DNA from: Acetobacteraceae bacterium
GTDB taxonomy: Bacteria > Pseudomonadota > Alphaproteobacteria > Acetobacterales > Acetobacteraceae
Direction of reading: 5' to 3'
Assembly: GCA_027482245.1 (NCBI GenBank)
Contig: JAIXWG010000015.1
Location: 124,001-188,000 of the forward strand
DNA length: 64,000 bases
Shown here piece by piece: positions 42,692 to 52,134 of this stretch; the first letter of the stretch is position 1; the number at the start of each line of letters is the position of its first letter. The position numbers and the translations under genes were made by a program. Under the pieces are notes generated by a model, which ran no database searches, was not told the origin of the DNA, and was given only the letters and a program-made list of their open reading frames with translations.

Positions 42692-42706
42692 TGCGCGATA
42701 ATTCGC
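42692..42706 (+). promoter_or_regulatory. Shared 15-mer in the first LysR divergon
   Basis: TGCGCGATAATTCGC lies between the AhpD-like gene and lysR. It recurs with one change at 58463-58477 in the other LysR divergon. It contains GATAAT, a possible -10 box, and GCG/CGC arms. Confidence 0.35.
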
Positions 42707-42746
42707 ATCCTTGACACTTCATCATTGCCAGCAGCGCAATGGCGGC

Positions 42747-43670
42747 ATGGACCGCTTCGACGCCCTGACCGCCTTCGTCGCCATCGTCGATCGTGGCGGC
42801 TTCGCGCCCGCGGCGCGCCAGCTCGGCCTCGCCCCCTCCGCCATCACCCGCCAGGTCGCGGCGCTGGAGGATCGGCTGGGTGTCCGGCTGCTGACGCGCA
42901 CCACGCGCTCCGTCACCCTGACCGATGCCGGCGCCCGCTTCCTGGAACGTGCGCGGCGCATCCTGGCGCAGCTGCGGGAGGCCGAGGATTCCGCGCAATC
43001 CGAACGCGCCCGCCCCACCGGGCGCCTCACCCTGACCGCCCCCGCCGTCTTCGGGCGGCTGCATGTGGCGCCGCTGGTGGCGGACTTCCTGGCGCAGCAC
43101 GCGGAGGTCTCCGCCCGGCTGCTGCTCGCCGACCGCACGATCAACCTGGTGGAGGAGGGCGTCGACCTCGCCATCCGCATCGGGCACCTGCCGGAATCGG
43201 GGCTGGTGGCGAAGCGGCTCGGGGAGACGCGGCGCGTCGTCGTCGCGGCACCCGGCTACCTCGACCGCCATGGCACGCCGACGCAGCCCCAGGATCTGGC
43301 GCGCCACGCCACCATCGGCTTCAGCGGCCTGGCGGAGGCGCTGGAATGGCGCTTCGTGGGGGACCAGCGCGTGGCGGTGCAGCCGCGCCTCACCACCAAC
43401 AGCGCGGACGCCGCGATCTGGGCGGCGGAGCAGGGGAACGGGCTGACGCTGGTGCTGGGCTACCAGGTGAAGGCGGCCGTCGCCGCCGGCCGGCTGCGCG
43501 TGGTGCTGGCAGCGCATGAGCCGCCGCCCCTGCCCATCCACGCCGTGTACCCGGCGTCACGCCTTCTCTCCGCCGCCGTGCGCGCCTTCATCGACCTCGC
43601 CGTCGCGCGGGCCGACTGGCATTTCGCTAGAGCCTGTCAGGCGCAGATGGAAGCGCCCGACAGACTCTAG
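42747..43670 (+). CDS. LysR-family transcriptional regulator (divergent from AhpD-like gene)
   Basis: 307 residues from the ATG at 42747. N-terminal winged helix: DALTAFVAIVDRGGFAPAAR, LGLAPSAITRQVAALEDRLG, LLTRTTRSVTLTDAGARFLE. The C-terminal part has the effector-binding layout (LADRTINLVEEGVDLAIRIG). The inducer is unknown; the likely target is the divergent gene at 42079-42624. The last codons and stop are part of a terminator hairpin. Confidence 0.94.
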   Translation: MDRFDALTAFVAIVDRGGFAPAARQLGLAPSAITRQVAALEDRLGVRLLTRTTRSVTLTDAGARFLERARRILAQLREAEDSAQSERARPTGRLTLTAPAVFGRLHVAPLVADFLAQHAEVSARLLLADRTINLVEEGVDLAIRIGHLPESGLVAKRLGETRRVVVAAPGYLDRHGTPTQPQDLARHATIGFSGLAEALEWRFVGDQRVAVQPRLTTNSADAAIWAAEQGNGLTLVLGYQVKAAVAAGRLRVVLAAHEPPPLPIHAVYPASRLLSAAVRAFIDLAVARADWHFARACQAQMEAPDRL

Positions 43671-43680
43671 CCTTTTGTCT
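43627..43680 (+). terminator. Terminator overlapping the lysR stop
   Basis: CTAGAG...CTCTAG with inner CTGTC/GACAG and GGCGC/GCGCC arms (16 pairs, two mismatches, loop AGATGGAA), then CCTTTTGTCT. The stop codon is in the right arm. Confidence 0.85.
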
Positions 43681-43729
43681 TGTCGTGCGATTCACGCCTT
43701 TCGGCGATTCCGCCTCAGGCGATCGCACT

Positions 43730-44986
43730 CTACCGCCTGACCGGGTCGCGCACCGTCAGCAGGATCGCCGCGCCGATGCCCAGGAAGACCAGCACCGTCG
43801 CCATGCCCAGCCGCTGGCTGCCCGTCGCCGCCGTCACCGCCGCCAGCGCCGCGGGGCCCAGGAAGCCGGTGATGCGGCCGGACAGCGCGAACAACCCGAA
43901 ATAGGCCGCCATCTCGTCGGGGGGCGCGAGGCGCGCCATGAAGCTGCGGCTGGCCGCCTGCGCCGGGCCGAAGAACAGGCCGAGCGACAGCGCCATGACC
44001 CAGAAGCCCATCTCCGTCGTCGCCAGCAGCAGCGCCGTGCCCAGCACCAGCATCGCCACCAGCGCCAGCAGCACCATGCGGCGGGATCCGACGCGGTCCT
44101 CCACCAGCGCGAAGCCCGCGGCGCCCAGCCCGGCGGTGACGTTCATCGCGATGCCGAACAGCAGGATGCGGTCGATGCCCATGCCGAAGACGCCCGCGGC
44201 GTAGATCGCCCCGAAGGCGAAGAGCGTGTTCAGCCCGTCCGTGTAGAACAGCCGCGCCAGGATGAAGCGCGCCAGCGGCGCGTTGCGCGGCAGGGTGCGG
44301 ACCAGCGCCACCACCTCCGCCAGCCCTTGCCGCGCGGCGTCGCCCCATCCCGGCCTCGGCCCCGGCGGATCGGGCACCGCCAGCAGCACCGGCCAGCCGA
44401 AGACCAGCACCCACATCGCCACCAGCAGCGCCGCCGCGCGCACATGCTCCGCCTGGCTTCGGTCGAGCCCGAGCGGCGAGGGGTTGGGCTGCACCAGCAC
44501 GACAAGGCAGATCGCCAGGCACACCAGCCCGCCCGCATAGCCGAGCCCCCAGGCGAGGCCGGAGACGCGCCCGATGCGCTCGGGCGTCGCGACACTCGGC
44601 AGCATCGAATTGTAGAAGACCGTGCCGAGTTCGAAGGCGATGGTGGCGAGGCCGACGCAGACCAGCGCATAGGCCATGTAGGCGGGGTCGGGCTTCGCGA
44701 ACCAGATCATCGCCGTGCTGGCCGACAGCAGCAGGGTGAAGACGCCGAGCATCAGCCGCCGTCGCCCGCCCGCATCCGCGATCGCCCCCAGCAGCGGGGA
44801 CAGCAGCGCCACGCCGAAGCCGGCGGCCGACTGCATCCAGCCCCATTGCGCCTGGCCCGTCGCCGGATCGGGCGCGATGCCCTGGGCGAAATAGGCGGCG
44901 ATCACGAAGGTCGAGACGACGGTCGGAAAGGCGCTGTTCGCCCAGTCGTAGAAGGCCCAGGCCCAGGCGCGGCGACCCTGCCCCAT
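43730..44986 (-). CDS. MFS transporter of the UMF1/Atg22-like family
   Basis: 418 residues from the ATG overlapping the mug stop (TGATG); a GTG one codon earlier is possible. About 12 membrane helices. The signature WAFYDWANSAFPTVVSTFV marks the UMF1 (vacuole effluxer Atg22-like) branch; ADAGGRRRLMLGVF is the loop 2-3 motif. Substrate unknown, possibly amino acids or small metabolites. Third gene of a minus-strand run gdh-mug-MFS. Confidence 0.87.
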   Translation of the reverse strand: MGQGRRAWAWAFYDWANSAFPTVVSTFVIAAYFAQGIAPDPATGQAQWGWMQSAAGFGVALLSPLLGAIADAGGRRRLMLGVFTLLLSASTAMIWFAKPDPAYMAYALVCVGLATIAFELGTVFYNSMLPSVATPERIGRVSGLAWGLGYAGGLVCLAICLVVLVQPNPSPLGLDRSQAEHVRAAALLVAMWVLVFGWPVLLAVPDPPGPRPGWGDAARQGLAEVVALVRTLPRNAPLARFILARLFYTDGLNTLFAFGAIYAAGVFGMGIDRILLFGIAMNVTAGLGAAGFALVEDRVGSRRMVLLALVAMLVLGTALLLATTEMGFWVMALSLGLFFGPAQAASRSFMARLAPPDEMAAYFGLFALSGRITGFLGPAALAAVTAATGSQRLGMATVLVFLGIGAAILLTVRDPVRR

Positions 44987-45486
44987 CACGCGAACCCTGC
45001 CTGGCGCGCGCAGTCATGCCAGTGGTGGCGCAGCTTCCCCCAATGCCCATTGGCGGCGGACGGGCTCGGCAGCACGAAGATGCCGGGCCGGCCGGGCTGT
45101 TCGCCGAATGGCACGTCCCGCTTGCGCAGGCCGAGCGCGATCGCGCCGGCCTCCTGGCTCGTGAAGGCGATGGCGCGGGGCGCGTGCAGGCGCATGGACG
45201 CCCAGAAACGGTCGATGGCGAAATCCTCCGGCGCCAGCGCGCGATCCACACCGGACCGCGTCTTGCACAGATCCGTCAAGCCGATGCCGAGGCCGAGCAG
45301 CGCCGGATACTCCGCCGGGCGCACCAGCCCCGGCGTGAAGCCGGCCTCCGCCAGCACCGGCCAGAAGCCGTTGCGCGGGCCGGCATAGTAGGCGCCGATC
45401 CGCGCGGATTCCGGGCCGGCGGCCGTGCCGCAAAAGACCAGGCGCAGACCCCAGCCGAGGAGGTCCGGCAGGATATCCGCCGTCAC
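44986..45486 (-). CDS. mug: G/U mismatch-specific DNA glycosylase (Mug-type)
   Basis: 166 residues from a GTG that overlaps the gdh stop (GTGA). The family motifs are LVFCGTAAGPESARIGAYYA with GPRNGFWPVL, and the second motif LPSPSAANGHWGKL. It removes uracil or ethenocytosine from mismatched DNA. The active-site Asn of E. coli Mug aligns in the first motif only loosely, so fine specificity is uncertain. Confidence 0.93.
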   Translation of the reverse strand: MTADILPDLLGWGLRLVFCGTAAGPESARIGAYYAGPRNGFWPVLAEAGFTPGLVRPAEYPALLGLGIGLTDLCKTRSGVDRALAPEDFAIDRFWASMRLHAPRAIAFTSQEAGAIALGLRKRDVPFGEQPGRPGIFVLPSPSAANGHWGKLRHHWHDCARQAGFA

Positions 45487-48400
45487 GCCACCGCGGCCAG
45501 CGCCCGGGCCGCGACGCCGATGGCGACCAGGTCGCCGACCGAGGCCGCCTCCCGCGCCAGGCGCGCGGCTTCCGCATCGGCCGGCGCGGCGCCGCCTGCG
45601 AGCCTTGCCCGCGCCAGCCTCGCCTGCACGCCGGCGAGGTCCGCCAGCACCTCCGCCTTCGCCCGCGCGGCGAAGGGGCCTGTGGCGCGCGCGGCCTCCG
45701 CCGCCGCGCGCAGCGCCTCCAGCGCGAAGCCCTCGCCGACCGCGCGCCAGGCGGCCGCCGCATCGGCAGGGGCGGCGCCGGTTTCCGCCGCCAGGCGAAC
45801 CACGGCGGGCGCGGCAGCCAGGCGCGGCGCGGCACCGGCCAGCGCGGCGGCATCGGCGGGGATGCCGGCATCGCGCAGCAGCGCGGCCTCCGCCCCCGGC
45901 GCCGCAACCTCTGCCGCCACCAGCGCGACGACACCGGGGCGGAGCGACGCCAGCGCGGCCTCCAGCGCCTGGCCGTCGCCCGCCATCAATTCCCGCGCCG
46001 CTCCTTCCTCCAGCCGCCGCAGCGCCAGCAGGGCGGAAAGCCGCGTCGCTGCCGGCGCGGGCGCGGCATCAATGGTGGCCGCCGCCTGCTCGATCCCGAA
46101 CAGCGCGCCCGCGAGCCAGGCCCCCCGCGCCACGGCGGCGGCGCTGCCCGCGCTGCCGGACAGCCGCCCCAGCGCGGCGACGCCCAGCCGGTTGGCCACC
46201 TGGTTGCACAGCGCCGTCGCCAGCAATTCACGCCGCAGCCGGTGCCGCGCGATCAGCGCGCCGAAGCGCTCGCGGAGCGGCGTCGGGAAGTAGTCCACCA
46301 GGAGCGGCGCCAGCGCTGCCTCCTCCGCCAGGCCGCTCTCCTCGATCGCTTCCGCCAGCCAGAGCTTGGCCGCCGGCAGCAGCGCGGCGAGTTCGGGCCG
46401 CGTCAGGCCTTCCCCGGCCGCTGCCCGCGCCCGGATCGCCGCCGCATCCGGCAGGACGGAAACGGCGCGATCGAGAAAACCCGCCGCCTCCAGCCGCGCC
46501 ATCAGCGCGGCATGGGCGGAGAGGTCCTCCGCCGCCGTCATCGCCTCCAGGCTGAGGGCGATGGATTGCGCGTGGTTGTCGGCCAGGACGAGGTGGCCGA
46601 CCTCCTCCGTCATCGCCGCCAGCAATTCGTCGCGCTGGCGGCGCGTCAGCGAACCCTCCCGCTCCGCCTCCGCCAGCAGGATCTTGATGTTCACCTCGTG
46701 GTCGGAAGTGCTGACCCCCGCGGAATTGTCGAGCGCATCGGTGTTGATGCGCACGCCGGCGCGGGATGCCTCGATGCGTCCGGCCTGGGTCACGCCGAGA
46801 TTGGCGCCTTCCCCCACGATGCGCGCGCGGATGTCACGGCCATCGATGCGGATCGCGTCATTGGCGCGGTCGCCGGCCTCGGCCTGCGTCTCCGTGCTGG
46901 ATTTCACATAGGTGCCGATGCCGCCGAAATAGAGGAGATCGACGGGCAGCGTCAGGATGGCGCGCATGATGGCGGCAGGCTCCGCGCGCTCAACCTCGAT
47001 GCCGAGCAGCGCGCGGGCTTCGGGCGAGAGCGGCAGGGTCTTGGCGTTGCGCGGCAGGATGGCGCCGCCCTTCGACAGCAGCCGCGCGTCGTAATCGGCC
47101 CAGGAGGATCGAGGCAGGGCAAAGAGCCGCTGCCGTTCGGCGAAGGAGGCCGCCGGATCGGGATCGGGGTCGATGACGATGTGCCGGTGGTCGAAGGCCG
47201 CCACGAGCTTCGTCTTCGCGGAGACGAGAAGCCCGTTGCCGAAGACGTCGCCGCTCATGTCGCCGACACCGGCGCAGGTGAACTCCGCCTCCTGCACCCC
47301 CGCGCCGCGTAGCTCGGCAAAATGGCGGTCGATCATCACCCAGGCACCGCGCGCGGTGATGCCCATGCCCTTGTGGTCATAGCCGGCGCTGCCGCCGCTG
47401 GCGAAGGCATCGCCCAGCCAGAAGTGGTAGTCGGCGGAGAGCCCGTTGGCGATGTCGCTGAAGGTGGCTGTGCCCTTGTCGGCGGCGGCGACGATATAGG
47501 GATCGGCGCCATCCCGCGGCACGACGGCGGGCGGCGTCACCACGCTGCCATCGGCCGCGTAGTTGTCCGTCAGATCCAGCATCCCGCGCACCAGCGTGCG
47601 GTAGCAGGCGATGCCTTCCGCCATGAAGGCGTCGCGGTCGCTGGACGGCGGCGGATGCTTGAGGATGAAGCCGCCCTTGGCGCCCGTCGGCACGATGACG
47701 ACGTTCTTGAGGCGCTGCGCCTTCATCAGCCCCAGCACCTCCGTCCGGAAATCCTCCCGCCGGTCGGACCAGCGGATGCCGCCGCGCGCGACGGGGCCGG
47801 CGCGGAGGTGGCAGCCCTCCATGCGCGGCGAATGCACGAAGATCTCCCGCCACGGCCGCGGCGCGGGCATGTCCCCCGCCCGCGCGCTGTCGATCTTGAA
47901 GGCCAGGTAGTCCTTGGCCTGGAAGAAATTGGTCCGCAGCATGGCATCCAGCACCGTGCGCAGGCGGGACAGGATGCGGTCCTCATCCGGGTTCGCCACG
48001 CCATCCAGCAGCGTGCGCCAGGCTGCGTCCAACTTCTCCTCGTCCCGGTCCACCACATCCGGCGCGAAGCGTTGATGAAACAGGTCCACCAGGATGCGCG
48101 CGGCATCGGGATGCGCGGCCAGTGCGGCCTCCACGCTGTCCTGCGCGAAGGGGAAGCCCACCTGCTTCAGCCAGCGATACATCGCCCGCAGCAGCCAGCA
48201 ATCCTTCCAGGACAGGCCGGCACGCAGCACCAGGCGGTTGAAGCCATCGGCCTCCGTCTCCCCGCGCAGCAGCGCGTGCAGGGCGTCGGTCACGGCGTGC
48301 AGCCGGTCATCCTCGACATCCGCCCGCGCTTCCAGCCGGTAGACATGCAGCACGACGACCGGCCCGCCGGCGGGGTCGAGGCGATAGGGCACCTCCTCGA

Positions 48401-50144
48401 TCGCGCGCAAATCCAGGCTCTCGAACAGCGGCAGCGCATCCGCCAGGGCCAGCGGGCCGTCGGGGCTCGCGAGCCGCAGCATCACCGTCCGCGGCCCCGC
48501 GCCGGGCGGGCGGGAGAGTTCGCCCCGCGGTCGGCCGCCATGGGCCAGCGCATTCGCCAGCGCCAGGTCGCCGATCGCGGTCGCCACCGTCTCCGCCTGG
48601 CGATAGGCGGGGGGGAAGGCATCGCGCCAGCGCGCCAGCAGGCCCGCGCCGCGCTCGGCGCCGGCTTCCCGCAGCAGCGCTTCCTCCAGCCGGTCGCGGA
48701 AGCCGCGCGTGGCCTGCGCGACGGCGGCTTCCAGCGCCGCCTCCTCCACCGCCGGCACGGCGCCCGGCGTGGTGCCGATCACGTAGTGGACGCGCGCCAG
48801 CGGCGCATCGCCGAGCAGCGTGTAGAAGGCCGAAAGCCGTCCCGCGAAGCTCTCCGCCAGCAGCCGGCCGACGCGTTCCCTCATCTGCGTGTCGAAGGTA
48901 TCGCGCGGCAGCCAGGCGATGACGGAAGCGAAGCGCTCGAACGGATCGCGCCGCACCACCAGCGCCGCGCGCGGCCTGATCTGCAGGTCGAGCGCGCGTC
49001 GGCAGCCCGCCAGGATCGCTTCCTCCGGCGCCTGGAACAGCTCGTCCCGCGGCCAGGTGTCGAGGATGTTGCGCAGCGCGCGCCCGTCATGGCTTTCGGG
49101 GTCGAGCCCGGCGGCGGCCAGGATGCGCAGCACCTTGGCGCGCAGCAGCGGGATGGATCGCGGGTTGCGGTTGTAGGCGCCGGCAGCGAAGAGGCCGAGG
49201 AACAGCCGCACCCCCGCCACGCGCCCCGCGCCATCCGTGATGCGCGTCATCACCACATCGGCGTGCTGCGGGCGATGCACCGTCGCGCGCATGTTGGCCT
49301 TGGCGACCGTCACCGCCTCCAGCCGCCCCAGATTCGCCCGCACTGCGCCGGGCAGCGCCGCCAGGTCGCGCAGCGCGTCGAAGACCGGCACATTGGCGTC
49401 GCGCAGCAGGCCGAGGTCTTCCTCCGCCGCCACGGACAGGCCGGCATCGCCCAACGCCAGGCGGCGATGGCCGAGCAGGACGAAATTGTCCTCCCCCATC
49501 CAGCGCAGGAATTCGCGCGCCTCGTCCTCCCCCGCGGGCAGCTCCCGCGCTGCATCGCCGAGCCGCGCCAGCATCGCCGGGAAATCATCGACGGCGAGGC
49601 GCACATCGCCCATGGCGCGGGCGAGTGCGGCCTCCACGCCATCCCAATCCCCCGCCACCCCCGCCAGCGGCAGCGTGGCCCCGGGGGCGAGGGCGATGCG
49701 CATCATGCTTTCCGCCGCGCCGCCTTCCAGCGCCACCAGCGCGCCCTTCGCATCGCGGGTGACCTTCACCACGGGGTGCAGCAGCTGCCGCACCACGCGC
49801 CCCTGCACGGCGAGCGCGGCCAGCACGCTGTCCACCAGGAAGGGCATGTCGTCGGTCACGATCTCCGCCACCGCGAAGGTCCGGCCGGGCCCGGGCTGCA
49901 GCAGCCGCACCTTGGTCTGCCGCGGCCGCCGCTGCTCCGCGAAGGCGAAGAGGCTGGCGGCAGCCTCGGCCAGCGCCTCCGGCGGCGTGGCGGCCAGTTC
50001 CGCGGTCGGCACCGCCGCCAGCAGCCGCGCCAGCAGCGCGGCCGCCATCGGCGGCAGCCCGGGCGCCAGGCGCCCCAGCGCGGCCACCGCCTCCGCCAGC
50101 ACCAGCGGCCTGACGCCGTCCTGTTCCCGCGCCGCTTCGTTCAT
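45483..50144 (-). CDS. gdhB: Large NAD-dependent glutamate dehydrogenase
   Basis: 1553 residues, the size of the 180-kDa class. A long N-terminal regulatory region with ACT-like parts precedes the catalytic part: GPVARGGIRWSDRREDFRTE, LKNVVIVPTGAKGGFI, then the NAD domain (FTCAGVGDMSGDVFGNGLLV). The C-terminal 400 residues are Ala-rich and helical. It oxidises glutamate to 2-oxoglutarate and ammonium. Divergent from the JmjC gene; followed by mug in a four-base overlap. Confidence 0.96.
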   Translation of the reverse strand: MNEAAREQDGVRPLVLAEAVAALGRLAPGLPPMAAALLARLLAAVPTAELAATPPEALAEAAASLFAFAEQRRPRQTKVRLLQPGPGRTFAVAEIVTDDMPFLVDSVLAALAVQGRVVRQLLHPVVKVTRDAKGALVALEGGAAESMMRIALAPGATLPLAGVAGDWDGVEAALARAMGDVRLAVDDFPAMLARLGDAARELPAGEDEAREFLRWMGEDNFVLLGHRRLALGDAGLSVAAEEDLGLLRDANVPVFDALRDLAALPGAVRANLGRLEAVTVAKANMRATVHRPQHADVVMTRITDGAGRVAGVRLFLGLFAAGAYNRNPRSIPLLRAKVLRILAAAGLDPESHDGRALRNILDTWPRDELFQAPEEAILAGCRRALDLQIRPRAALVVRRDPFERFASVIAWLPRDTFDTQMRERVGRLLAESFAGRLSAFYTLLGDAPLARVHYVIGTTPGAVPAVEEAALEAAVAQATRGFRDRLEEALLREAGAERGAGLLARWRDAFPPAYRQAETVATAIGDLALANALAHGGRPRGELSRPPGAGPRTVMLRLASPDGPLALADALPLFESLDLRAIEEVPYRLDPAGGPVVVLHVYRLEARADVEDDRLHAVTDALHALLRGETEADGFNRLVLRAGLSWKDCWLLRAMYRWLKQVGFPFAQDSVEAALAAHPDAARILVDLFHQRFAPDVVDRDEEKLDAAWRTLLDGVANPDEDRILSRLRTVLDAMLRTNFFQAKDYLAFKIDSARAGDMPAPRPWREIFVHSPRMEGCHLRAGPVARGGIRWSDRREDFRTEVLGLMKAQRLKNVVIVPTGAKGGFILKHPPPSSDRDAFMAEGIACYRTLVRGMLDLTDNYAADGSVVTPPAVVPRDGADPYIVAAADKGTATFSDIANGLSADYHFWLGDAFASGGSAGYDHKGMGITARGAWVMIDRHFAELRGAGVQEAEFTCAGVGDMSGDVFGNGLLVSAKTKLVAAFDHRHIVIDPDPDPAASFAERQRLFALPRSSWADYDARLLSKGGAILPRNAKTLPLSPEARALLGIEVERAEPAAIMRAILTLPVDLLYFGGIGTYVKSSTETQAEAGDRANDAIRIDGRDIRARIVGEGANLGVTQAGRIEASRAGVRINTDALDNSAGVSTSDHEVNIKILLAEAEREGSLTRRQRDELLAAMTEEVGHLVLADNHAQSIALSLEAMTAAEDLSAHAALMARLEAAGFLDRAVSVLPDAAAIRARAAAGEGLTRPELAALLPAAKLWLAEAIEESGLAEEAALAPLLVDYFPTPLRERFGALIARHRLRRELLATALCNQVANRLGVAALGRLSGSAGSAAAVARGAWLAGALFGIEQAAATIDAAPAPAATRLSALLALRRLEEGAARELMAGDGQALEAALASLRPGVVALVAAEVAAPGAEAALLRDAGIPADAAALAGAAPRLAAAPAVVRLAAETGAAPADAAAAWRAVGEGFALEALRAAAEAARATGPFAARAKAEVLADLAGVQARLARARLAGGAAPADAEAARLAREAASVGDLVAIGVAARALAAVA

Positions 50145-50278
50145 CGCGCCTTCCTCCGGCCGCCGCTGTCACCGTACCGGGTGCAGGGCGTACCCCGGGA
50201 AGGTGGCGTTCCCCCACCCGTCGCCGCAAGGCCCGAGGGGCGATGACGGATCACGCCCATGTGCGGTAGGGTCACGGC

Positions 50279-51499
50279 ATGATCGAAGACCTCGCTGCGC
50301 TGCTCGCCCCCGTGACTCCGGAAAAATTCTTCGCGGAGCATTACGACAAGGCGCCGCTGCACATCCGCGGCACGCCGGGAAAATTCGCGCAGGTGCTGTC
50401 CTGGCGGCAGATCAACCGGCTGCTGGACATGTCCCATATCTGGACCTCCACCAGCCTGAAGCTGGTGCTGGACAGCCAGACGGTGCCAGCCGAGCAGTTC
50501 TGCACCCGCGCCACCAGCCGCGACAACGCATCCGTGCTGCAGCCCGACGCGAAGCTGGTGCAGGGCTGGATCGCCAAGGGCGCCAGCGTCGTGATGAACG
50601 ACGTGGACAGCCTGACGCCCGGCCTCGCCGGCATCTCCGCCGCCCTCGAAGGGGCGGGCCTCGGCAAGGCGCAGGCCAATGTCTACATCAGCTGGCAGAG
50701 CCACAAGGCCTTCCACACCCATTACGACACGCATGACGTCTGGGCCGTGCAGGTGGAGGGCGAGAAGAGCTGGAACATCTGGGAAGGCCGGGCGGAGTAC
50801 CCCATCCCGCACCCCGTCTTCCGCGGGCAGCCGCAATCCCACCACGACCAGGCCCGCGGGAAGCTGCGCGGCACGGTCCACATGAAGACCGGCGACCTGC
50901 TGTACCTGCCGCGCGGCTGGTACCACGACGCGCTGGCGGAGGCGCCGGCCAGCGTCCATGTCGCCTATGGCGTGCACGCGCCGCTCGGCATGGACCTGAT
51001 GAACATGCTGGCGGAACGCGTCCTCTATGACGCGGAATTCAGGAAGCCCCTGCCCCGGCAGGATGGCAGCGCGGCGGCGCAATTCGCGTTGACGCAGCGC
51101 GCGGGGCTGCTCGGCCAGCGCCTGCAGGAACTGTGCAAGGACCCCAAGGTGATGCAGGTGCTGGCCCAGTTCGTGGCGAATTACCGCTTCAGCCGCGGGG
51201 GATATGACATCCTGGCCGCGCGCGGATTGGGCAGCGCCGCGGCGGAAGGTGGCGATGGTGCCCCCGGCTTCCGCATCCTCTCCCCCGGCGCGAAGCCGGT
51301 GCGCCGCGGCGCGGACTGGGTGCTGAAGACCGCGCAGGGCAGCCTGACCGTCACGCCCCCGGAAGCCGATGCCGCCACCTGGCTGCTCTCCCGCCCCGAG
51401 ATCACGGAGGCCGAGTTGGCCGCGAAGGCGCCGGGCCTGGATGCCGCGGGGCTGCTGGCGCGGCTGGAAGCCGGCGGCCTGCTGGCGAGGACCGGCTGA
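50279..51499 (+). CDS. JmjC/cupin-type 2-oxoglutarate-dependent oxygenase
   Basis: 406 residues. The iron ligands are H148, D150 (HTHYDTHDVW) and H216 (PRGWYHDAL), in the cupin_4/RoxA arrangement. An N-terminal part (EKFFAEHYDKAPLHIRG) is that of the same family, and a winged-helix-like C-terminus follows. Relatives hydroxylate ribosomal proteins; the target here is unknown. Its stop overlaps the next gene (TGATG). Confidence 0.88.
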   Translation: MIEDLAALLAPVTPEKFFAEHYDKAPLHIRGTPGKFAQVLSWRQINRLLDMSHIWTSTSLKLVLDSQTVPAEQFCTRATSRDNASVLQPDAKLVQGWIAKGASVVMNDVDSLTPGLAGISAALEGAGLGKAQANVYISWQSHKAFHTHYDTHDVWAVQVEGEKSWNIWEGRAEYPIPHPVFRGQPQSHHDQARGKLRGTVHMKTGDLLYLPRGWYHDALAEAPASVHVAYGVHAPLGMDLMNMLAERVLYDAEFRKPLPRQDGSAAAQFALTQRAGLLGQRLQELCKDPKVMQVLAQFVANYRFSRGGYDILAARGLGSAAAEGGDGAPGFRILSPGAKPVRRGADWVLKTAQGSLTVTPPEADAATWLLSRPEITEAELAAKAPGLDAAGLLARLEAGGLLARTG

Positions 51500-51918
51500 T
51501 GCGCGCCCTCGCCCTCGCGCTGCTTCTCCTCGCGGGTCCGGCCGCCGCGCAGCCGCGCAGCTTCTCCTGCGTGGGCGCGGAGGCGCTGGAGGATGACGTC
51601 TTCGCCGTGCCCTTCACCCGCGGCAGCACGACGCTGCGGGATGCCGGGCGCAGCGCCATCGCGGCGGCGGCCCAGCTGGCGGAGGGTGACCGGGACCGGA
51701 ACATCTGCGTCTTCGGCCATGCCGACCGCAGCGCCGGCGCCGGCACCAGCACCCAGGTCGCCGCCCAGCGCGCCCGCGCCGTGGCGCAGGCCCTGTCCCA
51801 GCAGGGGATCGAGCGCGACCGCATCCGCGCCGAGGCCCGCGTCGGCGCCTTCAGCGGCCGGCAGAGCGAGCCTGAGGCCCGCGCCGTGACCATCGTGGTG
51901 CTGCCCACTTTGCCGTGA
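51499..51918 (+). CDS. OmpA-like periplasmic protein
   Basis: 139 residues: signal peptide (MRALALALLLLAGPAAA), then an OmpA-C-like domain with FAVPFTRGSTTLRDAGRSAI, NICVFGHADRSAGAGTSTQV and AAQRARAVAQALSQQGIERD. Such domains bind peptidoglycan, though the usual NxxLSxxRA helix is altered to TQVAAQRARAV. Coupled to the oxygenase gene by TGATG, with no clear functional link. Confidence 0.75.
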   Translation: MRALALALLLLAGPAAAQPRSFSCVGAEALEDDVFAVPFTRGSTTLRDAGRSAIAAAAQLAEGDRDRNICVFGHADRSAGAGTSTQVAAQRARAVAQALSQQGIERDRIRAEARVGAFSGRQSEPEARAVTIVVLPTLP

Positions 51919-51965
51919 CCGGCCGGGGCGTGAAACGCGGCGCAATCTTGAAATTTAAGCCATCT

Positions 51966-51984
51966 GTTACAACCCGCCTGTAAC
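51966..51984. promoter_or_regulatory. Inverted repeat GTTACA-N7-TGTAAC, candidate operator
   Basis: A perfect 6 bp inverted repeat in an AT-rich island (TTGAAATTTAAG just before) in the 216 bp gap upstream of the DSDP-repeat lipoprotein gene. A weak -10-like GCTAAT lies 8 bases after it. The binding protein is unknown. Confidence 0.4.
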
Positions 51985-52134
51985 CTTCATGGCTAATGCG
52001 CAAGGATGTGTTTCGTGACGCTGCCGCCCCGATCCGTGGGCGGTTCCGTCGCCGCGAAGCGATCCCGCGACTGACGGATCACGCCAAGCCAGGGGCCGGT
52101 CAAGGCCCCGAGCCAGGATCGAGGAAAGCGCCGG

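Noticed and set aside
42711..42739. TTGACA as the -35 box of the first lysR gene
   Set aside because: The hexamer is perfect, but no -10 box lies 16-18 bases downstream and it would start too close to the ATG.
47322..50246. A 974-codon open frame antisense to glutamate dehydrogenase
   Set aside because: Lies wholly opposite a well-recognised gene and has only His/Arg/Gly low-complexity content.
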